Below the pieces are notes generated by a model. It did not search any database and was not told the origin of the DNA. It saw only the letters and a list, made by a program, of their open reading frames with translations. Of a DNA stretch of 44,610 nt, positions 15,670 to 24,625 are shown piece after piece (within the stretch, counting starts at the first letter, position 1; every line of letters begins with the position of its first letter). The translations under genes and the position numbers were made by a program. The stretch is from Streptomyces guryensis (GTDB lineage: Bacteria; Actinomycetota; Actinomycetes; Streptomycetales; Streptomycetaceae), in assembly GCF_021261325.1 (NCBI RefSeq), contig NZ_JAJSBI010000046.1, positions 1-44,610 on the forward strand. The letters run 5' to 3'.

Positions 15670-16311
15670 TCAGACGACAGCCGTCTCCGCGGGAGGCCCC
15701 CGATACGTGATCGCGTGGACGAGCAGGAGGAGACGCGGCGCCCGGTCCGAGTGACGACGTCCGATGTGCGGGTGCGGGCGCTCCGGGGTGGCCGGGAGCG
15801 CGAGCAGCAACCGCAGCGGCGCCGCCAGCCAACCGGCGAGGGCGCGCAGGATGCGGAAGGCGGCCTTCTCGCCGTACGCCAGCCACAGGCCGCACAGCAG
15901 TGCGGCCAGCAGGTGGGCGGCGAGCATGGCAGCCGACGGCGAAGTGCCGGCCGCGGCATGACCCATGTGATCCACGTGACCCATGTCCATGGAGTCCATG
16001 TGCATCGAGCCCATGCCGCTCATGCTCATGGATGCCGACGAACCGGTTGGCTCAATTGCCGACTGAGCGAACGAGAACGCCTCGTGCAGCACCGTCTGGG
16101 CAGCGACCACGATCGCCACGATCAACGGCAGCCCACGCTCCCGCCCCGCCAGGCACCAGCCCGCCACACCCGTCGCCACCGCTCCGGCGGCCAGCGCCCA
16201 GGCGGGCACGTCGCTCCCGGACATCAGGGTGTGACCCAGGGCGGCGAGCAGCACACAGACGGCCGCGAACACCGCGGCCCGTACCGTGCGAGAACACCAC
16301 CCTGCTGTCAT
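15670..16311 (-). CDS. Membrane protein with Met/His-rich extracytoplasmic loop
   Basis: A 213-residue protein with about five hydrophobic segments. Between the third and fourth lies a loop dense in Met and His (SMSMSGMGSMHMDSMDMGHV, then DHMGH), the composition seen in Cu(I)/Ag(I)-handling proteins. The C-terminal tail carries HPHIGRRHSD. I do not recognise a named family; a copper-related role is inferred from the loop only. ATG 16311 lies about 110 bases after the next membrane gene, and the ECF sigma gene follows by 164 bases, so the three may be co-transcribed. Confidence 0.7.
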   Translation of the reverse strand: MTAGWCSRTVRAAVFAAVCVLLAALGHTLMSGSDVPAWALAAGAVATGVAGWCLAGRERGLPLIVAIVVAAQTVLHEAFSFAQSAIEPTGSSASMSMSGMGSMHMDSMDMGHVDHMGHAAAGTSPSAAMLAAHLLAALLCGLWLAYGEKAAFRILRALAGWLAAPLRLLLALPATPERPHPHIGRRHSDRAPRLLLLVHAITYRGPPAETAVV

Positions 16312-16423
16312 GGCGCCTCATCCTTGCATCCGGGCATCGCTCGTCAGGTGGGGGTACGGAATTCCACAGGCGCCCCTACTCAATTCACAGCGTGTGATCC
16401 AGGCCACGGTAATGGGTGGGAAC

Positions 16424-17413
16424 TCAGCGGGACTTCGGCCCGACGTCTCTTCGGGAAGGGGTGTGCGCGGGAGCCGCCGTGCGCGACGTGCGGATGGTCG
16501 CGCGCGGCCACAGCGTCAGGGCGAACAGCACCAGCGGAGGGCCGGTACCTGGGTCGGTGGCGTGGCCGGTGAGGAGTCCGCCGAGGTCCTGGCCCAGGAG
16601 GCCGGTGGCGACCGCCAGCCCGATGCCGGCCGCCAGCGCCGGACGTCGCATGCGAGGGGCCAGGACACCCACGCCGACGGCGACCTGGAGCAGCCCGAGG
16701 ACGACGACGAACGCGGCAGCCCACCCGCTGACCAGCCCGCCGGCCGCGTGGTTGACGGCGGCGACCACGGCCGGCTCGCCCTCGCCGGTGTTGGCGAGCT
16801 GGGCGGCGGGCACATGGGCGGCGGACTCCAGCTCCAGTGCCGCCGTGCCGACCCATACGACCAGCCACGCCCAGCGGGTCACCGCACCACCCGGCACCCC
16901 GCCGTCCGCGATGCTCGGCCCGGCGCGGTCGGGGCGCGGCCACAACGCAAGGGCGACGAGTGCATAGAGCAGGGCAGCGCCCGGAGCGCCGGTCAGCAGG
17001 TCGGTGCCGCTCATGAAAAGGCCGCCGAAGCCCTCGCCGACGGTCCACACCCCCAGCGCCCACAGAACGGAGAGGGCCAGGGCCGGGCGGGCGGTGCGCC
17101 GCCACAGCAGGCCCACGCCGAGCGCGACCTGGAGCGTGGCGAACAGCGCGTTCCACAGCGCGGGGCGGGCGGCGAGCATGCTCGTCAGGTCGTACTCCAC
17201 CGTCGCCACCGGTCCGGGCAGGCCCATGTTGGCCATGCCCAGCGTATCCACGAAGAAGCCCCGGGTGAACATGGCCGGCTGGAACTGCAGCGCCCCGTCC
17301 ACCAGCCACAACGCCCCCAGCCCGATCTCCACTCCGCGCCGCGTCACCACCCGTGGCGTGCTGCCCGGATGCCGAAGGGTGGAGTCCTGGATCTGCCGGT
17401 CATCGACGGTCAT
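16424..17413 (-). CDS. Polytopic membrane protein, hypothetical
   Basis: About 329 residues from ATG 17413, which follows GGAGG at good spacing; a longer frame to 17476 lacks such a site. Roughly eight hydrophobic helices are seen, with the motif RRGVEIGLGALWLVDGALQFQPAMFTRGF near the start and a small hydrophilic loop before AAHVPAAQLANTGEGEPA. The two halves look alike in helix layout, suggesting an internal duplication. The blocks resemble DoxX-like small membrane proteins but not enough to assign. It lies directly upstream of the Met/His-rich protein gene. Confidence 0.7.
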   Translation of the reverse strand: MTVDDRQIQDSTLRHPGSTPRVVTRRGVEIGLGALWLVDGALQFQPAMFTRGFFVDTLGMANMGLPGPVATVEYDLTSMLAARPALWNALFATLQVALGVGLLWRRTARPALALSVLWALGVWTVGEGFGGLFMSGTDLLTGAPGAALLYALVALALWPRPDRAGPSIADGGVPGGAVTRWAWLVVWVGTAALELESAAHVPAAQLANTGEGEPAVVAAVNHAAGGLVSGWAAAFVVVLGLLQVAVGVGVLAPRMRRPALAAGIGLAVATGLLGQDLGGLLTGHATDPGTGPPLVLFALTLWPRATIRTSRTAAPAHTPSRRDVGPKSR

Positions 17414-17545
17414 GAGCCGGCACCTCCGCTCGCTGGTCCCACCCATGTATACGAGCGTGCGGTGCCGGACACTCACTTTTGTGCGGATCGCACGGGCCCG
17501 GTGATCAGGAGGCCCCTCGGAAAGAGGGCTCAGGCGAGCACGATG

Positions 17546-19387
17546 TCAGACGAGCACGATGTCCGGCCGGTACATGTCCAGCCACACCGCCAGGTCCAGC
17601 GCGCGTTCCAGACCGCGCCGTTCGGACTGTGTGTTCACGGGTGTGGCGCGGTGGGCGACGCGGTGGAGGCGGTCCCGGTCGACGAGGTCGAAGACGGGGT
17701 GGGCGGGCTGGGCCAGGAGCTCCTTGGCCTGGTCCTGGAGCGCGGTGGCGTACTTGGGGTCCTGGGTGGACGGATAGGGGCTCTTGACCCTGTCGTACAC
17801 CGACTTCGGGAGCAGATCGGCGGTCGCCTCGCGCAGCAGGCTCTTCTCCCTGCCGTCGAAGGACTTCAGCGCCCAGGGCGTGTTGTAGACGTACTCCACC
17901 AGCCGGTGGTCGCAGAACGGGACCCGGACCTCGAGGCCGACGGCCATGCTCGCGCGGTCCTTGCGGTCGAGCAGGACGCGGACGAAGCGGCTGAGGTGGA
18001 GGTGGCAGATCTGCCGCATCCGGTACTCGAAGTCGCTCTCGCCGTCGAGTCGGCGGATACCGCTGACGGCGGTGCGGTATCCGTCGGCGACGTATCCGTC
18101 CAGGTCGAGGGAGGCAAGCAGATCCGGGCGCAGGACCTCGGCGTCCTCGCCGAAGTGGCGGCGGAAGTTCGCCAGCCACGGGAAGGTGCCGCCACGGCGG
18201 GCCTCCTCGTCGAAGAACTGCAGATAGCCGCCGAAGACCTCGTCGGCGGACTCGCCGGACAGGGCGACGGTCGACTGGTCCCGGATGGCCCGGAACAGCA
18301 GATACAGCGAGGCGTCCATGTCGCCGAGTCCGGCGGGCAGGTCGCGGGCCCGGATCACCTTCGCGCGGATGTCGGGATCGGCGAGTGCCTGTGCGTCGAG
18401 CACGATGTCCTGGTGTTCGGTGTGGGCGGTGCGGGCCACGTCGTGGACGAACGGGGTGTCGGGCGTGCCGCGGAGTTCGTCGGCGACGAAGTGGTCGCTC
18501 TGGCCGACGAAGTCGACGGCGAAGCTGCGTACCTTCTCGCCGTGTTCACCGAGTTGGCGTGCGGCGATCGCGGTCATCGCGGAGGAGTCGAGGCCGCCGG
18601 AGAGCAGGGTGCAGCGGGGCACGTCGGCGACGAGCTGGCGGCGCACGATGTCGTCGAGAAGGGAGCGGACGGTGGCGATGGTGGTGTCGCGGTCGTCCGT
18701 GTGGGGCCTGGTTTCCAGCTGCCAGTAGGCGCGGTGTCGCACTCCCGTGCGGTCGACGGTGACGACGGTGCCCGGTTCGACCTCGGCCATCCCGTCCCAC
18801 ACGGCGTGCCCCGGCGTCTTGACCATCGTGAACAGTTCGCGCAGGCCGTCCAGTGCGACGCGGGCGGGGGCCAGGGGGTTGGCGAGGATCGCCTTGGGTT
18901 CGGAGCCGAACAGGACGCCGTCGGGTGTCGGGTAGTAGTAGAAGGGCTTGATGCCCATGCGGTCGCGGATCATCACCAGCTTGTCCTGGCGGCCGTCCCA
19001 CAAGGCGAACGCGTACATGCCGTTGAGCCGTTCCGCGACCTGCTCACCCCATTCGAGGTAGCCGTGCAGGACCACCTCGGTGTCGGAGTCGGTGGTGAAA
19101 CGGTGGCCCCGGCCGGTGAGTTCGCGGCGCAGTTCGGTGAAGTTGTACGTCTCCCCGGAGTAGACGAGTGCCACGGACCCGTGCGGGGTGTCGACGCTCA
19201 TCGGCTGCCGGCCCCCGGGCAGATCGATGATCGCGAGCCTGCGGTGCCCGAGGGCCGCGGGACCCTGCACCCAGGTGCCGCGGTCGTCGGGGCCACGGCA
19301 GGCCATCGTCTCGGTCATTGCATCCAGTACGGCTGCCTCGGTGCGCAGGTCGCGGTCGAAGGAGATCCAGCCGGTGATGCCGCACAT
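17546..19387 (-). CDS. asnB: Asparagine synthetase, glutamine-hydrolysing
   Basis: A 613-residue two-domain enzyme making asparagine from aspartate, glutamine and ATP. The class II amidotransferase domain begins MCGITGW with nucleophile Cys2 and includes CRGPDDRGTW. The synthetase domain has the pyrophosphatase loop LLSGGLDSSAMTAI and ALSGESADEVFGGY. The start has AGGAGG seven bases upstream. The last codons lie in a near-tandem 14-base duplication (17534-17563), so the present stop is probably a slippage product next to an older one. The gene stands alone: convergent non-coding sequence before it and a divergent-looking spacer after it. Confidence 0.93.
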   Translation of the reverse strand: MCGITGWISFDRDLRTEAAVLDAMTETMACRGPDDRGTWVQGPAALGHRRLAIIDLPGGRQPMSVDTPHGSVALVYSGETYNFTELRRELTGRGHRFTTDSDTEVVLHGYLEWGEQVAERLNGMYAFALWDGRQDKLVMIRDRMGIKPFYYYPTPDGVLFGSEPKAILANPLAPARVALDGLRELFTMVKTPGHAVWDGMAEVEPGTVVTVDRTGVRHRAYWQLETRPHTDDRDTTIATVRSLLDDIVRRQLVADVPRCTLLSGGLDSSAMTAIAARQLGEHGEKVRSFAVDFVGQSDHFVADELRGTPDTPFVHDVARTAHTEHQDIVLDAQALADPDIRAKVIRARDLPAGLGDMDASLYLLFRAIRDQSTVALSGESADEVFGGYLQFFDEEARRGGTFPWLANFRRHFGEDAEVLRPDLLASLDLDGYVADGYRTAVSGIRRLDGESDFEYRMRQICHLHLSRFVRVLLDRKDRASMAVGLEVRVPFCDHRLVEYVYNTPWALKSFDGREKSLLREATADLLPKSVYDRVKSPYPSTQDPKYATALQDQAKELLAQPAHPVFDLVDRDRLHRVAHRATPVNTQSERRGLERALDLAVWLDMYRPDIVLV

Positions 19388-19809
19388 GCGGTGCCTCCTG
19401 CTCCAGGTCTGCCCGCGACGCCGTCTTCACCTGCGGTTTCCTGCACGCTACGACGACTCACGGACAGAGAAGATGTAACTGCCACGCATATTCGAGGGTG
19501 CGCCGCACCAACCGAGTGGTCAACATGGCCGTAACATCAGCGACCCCTCGATCAGCCCTTTTCAGCCCCACTTTGCATCGGCGAAACCCGCGGAGCCGCG
19601 TGCCCCCGGGCCATCTGCACCGGGAATCGGCCACGGGCAAAAACTTCCCCACCACAGAGCCATCGGGGTGCGCCCCCCTGCAGCGGCGGCCTGGAGGGAG
19701 GAGCGGCGGGTGGCGTACCTGCCGTCGTCATCGGGGGTGGTGTCGGTGGCCCAGGTGCGTGAAGTACTCCTGGAGCCGCAGCTTCCACCGGCGGGGGCTC
19801 AGGAGGCGG
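19388..19809. other. Intergenic region between asnB and the LacI regulator
   Basis: This 422-base stretch should hold the asnB promoter. I see no convincing gene. A fragment near 19730-19800 has coding-like bias on the minus strand but no start and no recognisable family. No clear GlnR-type site was found. Confidence 0.4.
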
Positions 19810-20817
19810 TCAGCCGCCCGTCGACTCCCGGATCACCAGGGAGAAGCCGCCGACGACGTCCTGGTGCCGGGTCGGGGGCTCGGTCTGCTCGATGCGCCCG
19901 ATCAGAAGGTCGACTGCCCGCTCTGCCATACCGTCGTGGTCCGGATCGACGCTGGAGAGCGACGGGATGAGGAACTCGCTCTCCGGCACGTTGTCGAAGC
20001 CGATCACCTTCACCTGGTCGGGTACGCGCGCCCCGACGTCGGCCAGGCCCCGCAGCACGCCCATGGCCAGCGAGTCGGTCACGCAGAACACGCCGTCGAA
20101 GTCGAGCCCTCCGTTCGCCATCTCCCGCGCCCGCTCGGCACCTTCGCGCATGCCGAGCCGGTCCACCTGCTGTACCAGGGCGCGGTCAGCGGGCAGGCCC
20201 GCGTCCTCCAACGCCTTCCGGTAGCCCGCGATGCGCAGGCTGGAGGTGTCCACTTCCTCGACCGTCCCGCACACGATCGCGATACGCCGGCACCCCCGCT
20301 CGATCAGATGCCGGGTGGCTGCGCGGGAGGCGTCGAAGTTGGGCATGGCGACATGGCCCACGGGGCCGCCGAAGATCCGGTCGCCGAGGATGACCACCGG
20401 GTGGTCCACTCTGAGCCGCTCGGCATCACTCTGCCCCATGCCCGCGGCACTGAGGATGAGCCCGTCGTACAGCCGGTTGCGGGAAAGGGACAGCGCGTCC
20501 AGCTCGTTGTCCCGAGAGGCGGTCTGTTCGATGCTCACCCTGAGGCCGCGCCGTTCGGCCGCGGCGATGACGGTGGCGGCCAGCAGCCCGTAGTAGGCGC
20601 TGTCCACCTCCGGAACGGCGAGGCCGATGGTTCCGGTACGGCCCTTGCGCAGATTGCGGGCCGCGACGTTGACCCGGTAGTCGAGCCGGGTCATGGCCTC
20701 GAGCACCTTCTCACGCGTCGCGGGGCGGACGTTCGGATGGTCGTTGATGACGTTCGAGACGGTCATCGGTGAGACTCCGGCCGCCTTCGCCACGTCCTGG
20801 ATCGTTGCCACCCGCAC
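19810..20817 (-). CDS. LacI-family transcriptional regulator
   Basis: A 335-residue regulator. The N-terminal helix-turn-helix and hinge are classical: ATIQDVAKAAGVSPMTVSNVIND then RVNVAARNLRKGRT, followed by a sugar-sensing periplasmic-type domain (IGLAVPEVDSAYYG, GDRIFGGPVGHV, FCVTDSLAMGVLRGL, IGFDNVPESEF). Either GTG 20817 or the GTG six bases on (20811) could start it. It lies downstream of the arabinofuranosidase gene on the same strand and is the natural candidate to bind the palindrome ahead of that gene. The effector is probably a pentose or oligosaccharide, by inference. It could also act at the fucose region. Confidence 0.92.
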   Translation of the reverse strand: MRVATIQDVAKAAGVSPMTVSNVINDHPNVRPATREKVLEAMTRLDYRVNVAARNLRKGRTGTIGLAVPEVDSAYYGLLAATVIAAAERRGLRVSIEQTASRDNELDALSLSRNRLYDGLILSAAGMGQSDAERLRVDHPVVILGDRIFGGPVGHVAMPNFDASRAATRHLIERGCRRIAIVCGTVEEVDTSSLRIAGYRKALEDAGLPADRALVQQVDRLGMREGAERAREMANGGLDFDGVFCVTDSLAMGVLRGLADVGARVPDQVKVIGFDNVPESEFLIPSLSSVDPDHDGMAERAVDLLIGRIEQTEPPTRHQDVVGGFSLVIRESTGG

Positions 20818-21077
20818 CCCCGGTCTGCCGTCTCGTCACCCACTCGCATGCTAAGCCGCACCCCTGATGCGCAGGACCCTGAAGGACTTCGGCCGGATCC
20901 CGCGCACCGCTCCCGTCGGACGGCCGGCGGCAGGGGCCGCGGGCACGGCCCCGGCCGACTGCCGACCTCCGGGAGAGGGTCCCAGTCGCCCCCGCAAGGC
21001 GCGCACCCGCCGTCCCGCTCCAGCACTTCCCAGGCGGCGAGGGCGCGGCCGGCGTCGGCGAACGCGGTCGGGTCGTG

Positions 21078-22595
21078 TCAGGCGAGCGGAGCGCTGACCG
21101 TGACGAACGAGTGCGGCGGCAGCGTGAGAGTGAGCCCCTGGTCGGTGGGCTTGAGGCCGTCGAACGGGCGCGGGGCCACCGTCTCCGGTGTGCCGGGCGC
21201 GTTGTGGTCCTGGAGCCGGCCGGCCGTCAGGATGCGGGCGCTCGGCTCGCCGACGGAGCGGCCACGCAGGTCGAGCGTCACCTCGGCCGCCTCCTCGGCG
21301 TCCAGGTTGGACAGCGAGATCAGCACCGCCCCGTCCTTGACGCTGGCCGAGGCGGACAGGATCTCCAGCTCCGTGTCGCCGACCGTGCGCCGCAGGGCGT
21401 CGCCGCGCAGATGGACGGCGAGTGAAGTGGCGTCCTGGTGGGCCTTGTTCATCTCGAAGACGTGGTAGGTGGGGGTGAGCACCAGGCTGTCGCCGTCGGT
21501 GAGGAGCATGGCCTGCAGGACGTTGACGGTCTGCGCGATGTTGGCCATGTGCAGGCGGGCCGCGTGCCGGTGGAAGATGTCGAAGTGGGTGGAGGCCACC
21601 AGCGCGTCGCGCAGGGTGTTCTGCTGGAACAGGAAGCCCGGGTTGGTGCCCGGCTCGACGTCCCACCAGGTGCCCCACTCGTCCAGGACCAGCCCGACCG
21701 TGCGGCCCGGGTCGTAGACGTCCATGACGGTGGAGTGACCGGTCAGGATGCGGTCGAGGCGGCGGGCCGCGGCCACGGTGCGGTAGTAGTCGTCGGTGTC
21801 GAAGACGGTCGCGCTGCCCTTCGCCTCCCAGGGGCCGGCCAGTGTGTAGTAGTGCACCGACAGGCCCTGGAAGAAGTTCTTCGGGGTGGCCTCACAGCCG
21901 AAGCAGCTGATCTGCTGCATCAGCGTCTCGGTCCACTTGTAGTCGGCGTCCGAGGCGCCCGACGCGATGCGGTAGAGCTTGTTGTCGCCGTGGTCGCGGC
22001 AGTAGGTGGCGTACTGGCGGGCCAGGTCGGCGGAGTACTCGGCGCGCATGTTGCCGCCGCAGCCCCAGGTCTCGTTGCCGATGCCCCAGAACTTCACCCG
22101 CCAGGGCTCCTCGCGGCCGTTGGCCCGGCGCAGCCGCACCATCGGACTGTCGCCGTCACGGGTGAGGTACTCCACCCACTCGCTCATCTCCCGCACGGTG
22201 CCGGAGCCGACGTTTCCGCTGATGTACGGCTCGGCGCCGAGGAGCTCGCACAGCGCCATGAACTCGTGGGTGCCGAAGTGGTTGTTCTCCTCGACGTCGC
22301 CCCAGTGCGTGTTCACCATGCTCGGCCGCTGCTCGCGCGGTCCGATGCCGTCACGCCAGTGGTACTCGTCGGCGAAACAGCCGCCGGGCCAGCGCAGGTT
22401 GGGGATGTCCAGGGCGCGCAGGGCCTCGACGACGTCGAGGCGGATACCGCCCTCGTTGGGTATCGGCGAGTCCTCCCCGACCCAGAAGCCGCCGTAGATA
22501 CAGCGGCCGAGATGCTCGGCGAAGTGACCGTAGAGATGACGGTTGATCCTCGGGCCCTCGATGTCGAGGTTGATGACCGCGGTGGCGTTGGGCAC
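21078..22595 (-). CDS. Alpha-L-arabinofuranosidase, GH51
   Basis: A 505-residue retaining glycosidase. The acid/base Glu175 lies in GIGNETWG and the nucleophile Glu306 in LVLDEWGTWW; NLRWPGGCFADEYHW near residue 66 is the GH51 hallmark. It has no signal peptide and acts in the cytoplasm on imported arabino-oligosaccharides. The barrel is followed by a beta-sandwich ending PPHSFVTVSAPLA. The start ATG 22595 is preceded by CAGGAGTAAG. A LacI-type palindrome lies 65 bases upstream. Confidence 0.95.
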   Translation of the reverse strand: MPNATAVINLDIEGPRINRHLYGHFAEHLGRCIYGGFWVGEDSPIPNEGGIRLDVVEALRALDIPNLRWPGGCFADEYHWRDGIGPREQRPSMVNTHWGDVEENNHFGTHEFMALCELLGAEPYISGNVGSGTVREMSEWVEYLTRDGDSPMVRLRRANGREEPWRVKFWGIGNETWGCGGNMRAEYSADLARQYATYCRDHGDNKLYRIASGASDADYKWTETLMQQISCFGCEATPKNFFQGLSVHYYTLAGPWEAKGSATVFDTDDYYRTVAAARRLDRILTGHSTVMDVYDPGRTVGLVLDEWGTWWDVEPGTNPGFLFQQNTLRDALVASTHFDIFHRHAARLHMANIAQTVNVLQAMLLTDGDSLVLTPTYHVFEMNKAHQDATSLAVHLRGDALRRTVGDTELEILSASASVKDGAVLISLSNLDAEEAAEVTLDLRGRSVGEPSARILTAGRLQDHNAPGTPETVAPRPFDGLKPTDQGLTLTLPPHSFVTVSAPLA

Positions 22596-22659
22596 GACTT
22601 ACTCCTGTGTCGGGTCGAGGACATGGGTGAGGGGCGGGCGCTGCACGGCAATCGCTTTC

Positions 22660-22673
22660 TTGTAGCGATACAA
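22660..22673. promoter_or_regulatory. LacI-type operator candidate upstream of GH51 gene
   Basis: TTGTAGCGATACAA: an even-length palindrome with a CG centre and six of seven pairs matched, the typical LacI-family architecture. It lies 65 bases before the arabinofuranosidase start, where it would overlap the promoter. The LacI gene just downstream of the glycosidase is the likely partner. Confidence 0.6.
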
Positions 22674-22714
22674 ACGTACTCGCTGCAGCCTTGCGTTCGC
22701 CACGTCCGCAGCGA

Positions 22715-23593
22715 TCAGGACCGCGTGACATTCCGGCCGTGGTCGACTGCGTACGCGGTGAAGACCTCCGTCGTTGTTCCGCCCGTGTGCAGAAAGCGCT
22801 GGTCGAGGATGGTGGCGAGGTCGTCCAGCGCGCCGACGAGCAGGTCCCCGGTCAGCCGTACGTCCGGCCGTCGAGCCACCTGCCCCTGCCGGCCAAGGGC
22901 GACGGCGTAGCCGAGGATGGCTGCCAGGGAGGAGTGGTCCTCGCCGTCGTGGAAGTAGTAGGCCTCGGCGTACTGGGTGAAGTCGATGCGGACTCGTACG
23001 ACCTCGGTGGCGAGGCCGTCCAGCAGAGCGGCTCCGGCGACGGTGTCGATGTGCTCGGTCGCCGGAGCCGAGCGGTGCAGCAGCGCCAACCGGATGGCCA
23101 GGACCCGTCGGCGAGTCAGCGCGGGATAGATCTCCAGCACCCAGGACACCGTGGCCGTGAGGAGGGCGAAGCCGACGAGGGCCTCCAACGGCGAGACCAG
23201 GCGAAGCCACCCTTCGCCGGGCGTGATGTCCCCCAGGCCGAGGGTGGCGACGGTGACCAGGGACAGGTAGACCGAGTCGAGCAGTGCGGGCTCCTGTGCC
23301 GCCCTGGAACCGGGGGTGAGCGTGAACGCGCCCGGCATGTGGGGCCAGTAGATGATCGCCCAGCCGAGGATGATGCTGACGGCCCAGAGTCCCACCACCG
23401 TCACCATGGCCAGCGGCCCGACGAGGCCGACCACCCGCCGACGCACCCGGGAGTGCCGGGCCAGTCTCCACATCGTCGTCATGACGAGCCGGCTCACACT
23501 TCCATGGCGGGTGGGGTGCCAGAGCGTGTGGAACAGATCCCGCAGGACAGCCAGGACCAGTCCGACGCCGACCAGCGAGACCAACCACTCCAT
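22715..23593 (-). CDS. Potassium-channel-like membrane protein
   Basis: A 292-residue protein. A hydrophobic N-terminal helix (residues 3-22), a basic linker, a second helix (about 55-82), a pore loop and a third helix (about 133-155) precede a 135-residue cytosolic domain. The pore reads TVATLGLGDITP, with the filter at 117-122 being TLGLGD where K+ channels usually have TVGYGD. Selectivity is therefore uncertain. The cytosolic part has no recognisable RCK/TrkA domain. ATG 23593 follows AGGAGACGTGG. The family call is secure at fold level. Confidence 0.82.
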   Translation of the reverse strand: MEWLVSLVGVGLVLAVLRDLFHTLWHPTRHGSVSRLVMTTMWRLARHSRVRRRVVGLVGPLAMVTVVGLWAVSIILGWAIIYWPHMPGAFTLTPGSRAAQEPALLDSVYLSLVTVATLGLGDITPGEGWLRLVSPLEALVGFALLTATVSWVLEIYPALTRRRVLAIRLALLHRSAPATEHIDTVAGAALLDGLATEVVRVRIDFTQYAEAYYFHDGEDHSSLAAILGYAVALGRQGQVARRPDVRLTGDLLVGALDDLATILDQRFLHTGGTTTEVFTAYAVDHGRNVTRS

Positions 23594-23929
23594 CCACGTC
23601 TCCTACGGGCCGCTCCGTGAAGCGCCTGGACGGCCCCGGACAGCGTGGCGCCTCGCACCTCCTGCCCGATTTTGCCCTGGTTTCATTTGCTGTGCCAAGG
23701 GTGGCGGCGGCCAGTGCATCCGCCTCGGTGCATGTCGGTGTGCCGGGCGTGCTCATGGCATGGGCCGTCGCGGCCGGGGTCCGCGCCCCCGGCTTCACCG
23801 CCGTACGGACGAAGTGCACGCAGACCGGCGTCTCACCGGAGCCGGATATCACGATGAGCCCGCCACCCGCCCTGCCCTTTGCCGTGTCCGCCGCTGCGGA
23901 CCTTCCGGCCTGACCTCGGCTCCACCTCG
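23594..23929. other. Intergenic region upstream of the channel gene
   Basis: No convincing gene or motif. A 98-codon frame on the plus strand lacks a ribosome binding site and family likeness. Confidence 0.4.
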
Positions 23930-24243
23930 TAGTTCGCCAGGCCGTTGGAGCAGTGATGACGGCACCCTTCCGCGGGGGTCGAGGACGCGTCGACCGACGT
24001 TGCCGGCGTGACGGCGACGCTCCGGGTCGCGACCGTCATGAACAGACTGGTGTGGCGGACCGAGCGGAGCTTGTAGCAGCCGTCGGTCGGTGGAACGAGG
24101 GTCCACCGCTTGACTGCTGCTCCGGGGTCGACCCACTGAGCGAGCTTCTGCCCGGCGGTCGTGCCGCCGGTCCAGATCGCGGCCGAGCGTCCACCCGACT
24201 TGTCGGGAAGGATCACGTGCCCGCCACTGGTCCGGCGACACAC
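23930..24243 (-). pseudogene. Ricin-like lectin fragment without its own gene start
   Basis: The frame reads GGHVILPDKSGGRSAAIWTGG, then QKLAQWVDP, RWTLVPPTDGCYKLRS and TSLFMTV: the alternating binding-site and Q-x-W pattern of a ricin B-type trefoil, covering one to two repeats. It begins exactly where the MOSC fragment ends and has no signal peptide. It is likely the orphaned C-terminal part of a secreted enzyme fused by deletion to the MOSC relic. Confidence 0.5.
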
Positions 24244-24615
24244 TCACCAGGCGGCTGGGGGTGCGCAGGACGTCCGAAAGCCATTCGGCGGCCGTGTCGC
24301 CCTGGTCGATGCCCTGGTAGGCGGTCCCGAACAGGTCCACCGGTCGGCGGGCGTCCGACGTGTCCACCGGGAGGTCCAGCCGGTCGGCGTGCGGCGCGCG
24401 CAGGCCGAGTCGTTGGCCGTCGTCGCTGATGGCGGGCCGGATCAGGGCCAGTCGGGTCCCTGCGCTGGGTGCGGTGCACGCCCGCCTCGCTGACGACCCT
24501 GAGCCTCCGGTCGTGCGCGAGACCGGCGGGCGTCAGCAGCGCCTCGCGGGCCGGCACCGCGGCACAGCCCTTGACGGTAGTACGACAACTCGACCACGCG
24601 GGCTATGCGGTTGCC
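24244..24615 (-). pseudogene. Frameshifted and truncated MOSC-domain protein, N-terminal part
   Basis: Three frames in order give a MOSC N-terminal beta-barrel: ARVVELSYY; then VKGCAAVPAREALLTPAGLAHDRRLRVVSEAGVHRTQRRDP; then LALIRPAISDDGQRLGLRAPHADRLDLPVDTSDARRPVDLFGTAYQGIDQGDTAAEWLSDVLRTPSRLV in successive frames. Each switch fits loss of two bases (near 24565 and 24446). The sequence stops being MOSC-like at about 24245, before the sulfur-carrier Cys of the MOSC domain proper. MOSC proteins handle sulfur in molybdenum-cofactor chemistry; this copy must be inactive. Lengths quoted here come from separate short frames, not one protein. Confidence 0.75.
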
Positions 24616-24625
24616 CCCCGTCCTG

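Noticed and set aside
19520..19560. GlnR or Pho box upstream of asnB (GTTAC-N6-GTTGA on the minus strand)
   Set aside because: The second half does not match either consensus.
20818..21077. Coding-like stretch (DPTAFADAGRALAAWEVLERDGG) between the GH51 gene and lacI
   Set aside because: Short, no start, no recognised family; not enough to call even a pseudogene.
23617..23913. A 98-codon plus-strand ORF
   Set aside because: No ribosome binding site, low-complexity Ala/Val/Pro composition, no family likeness.
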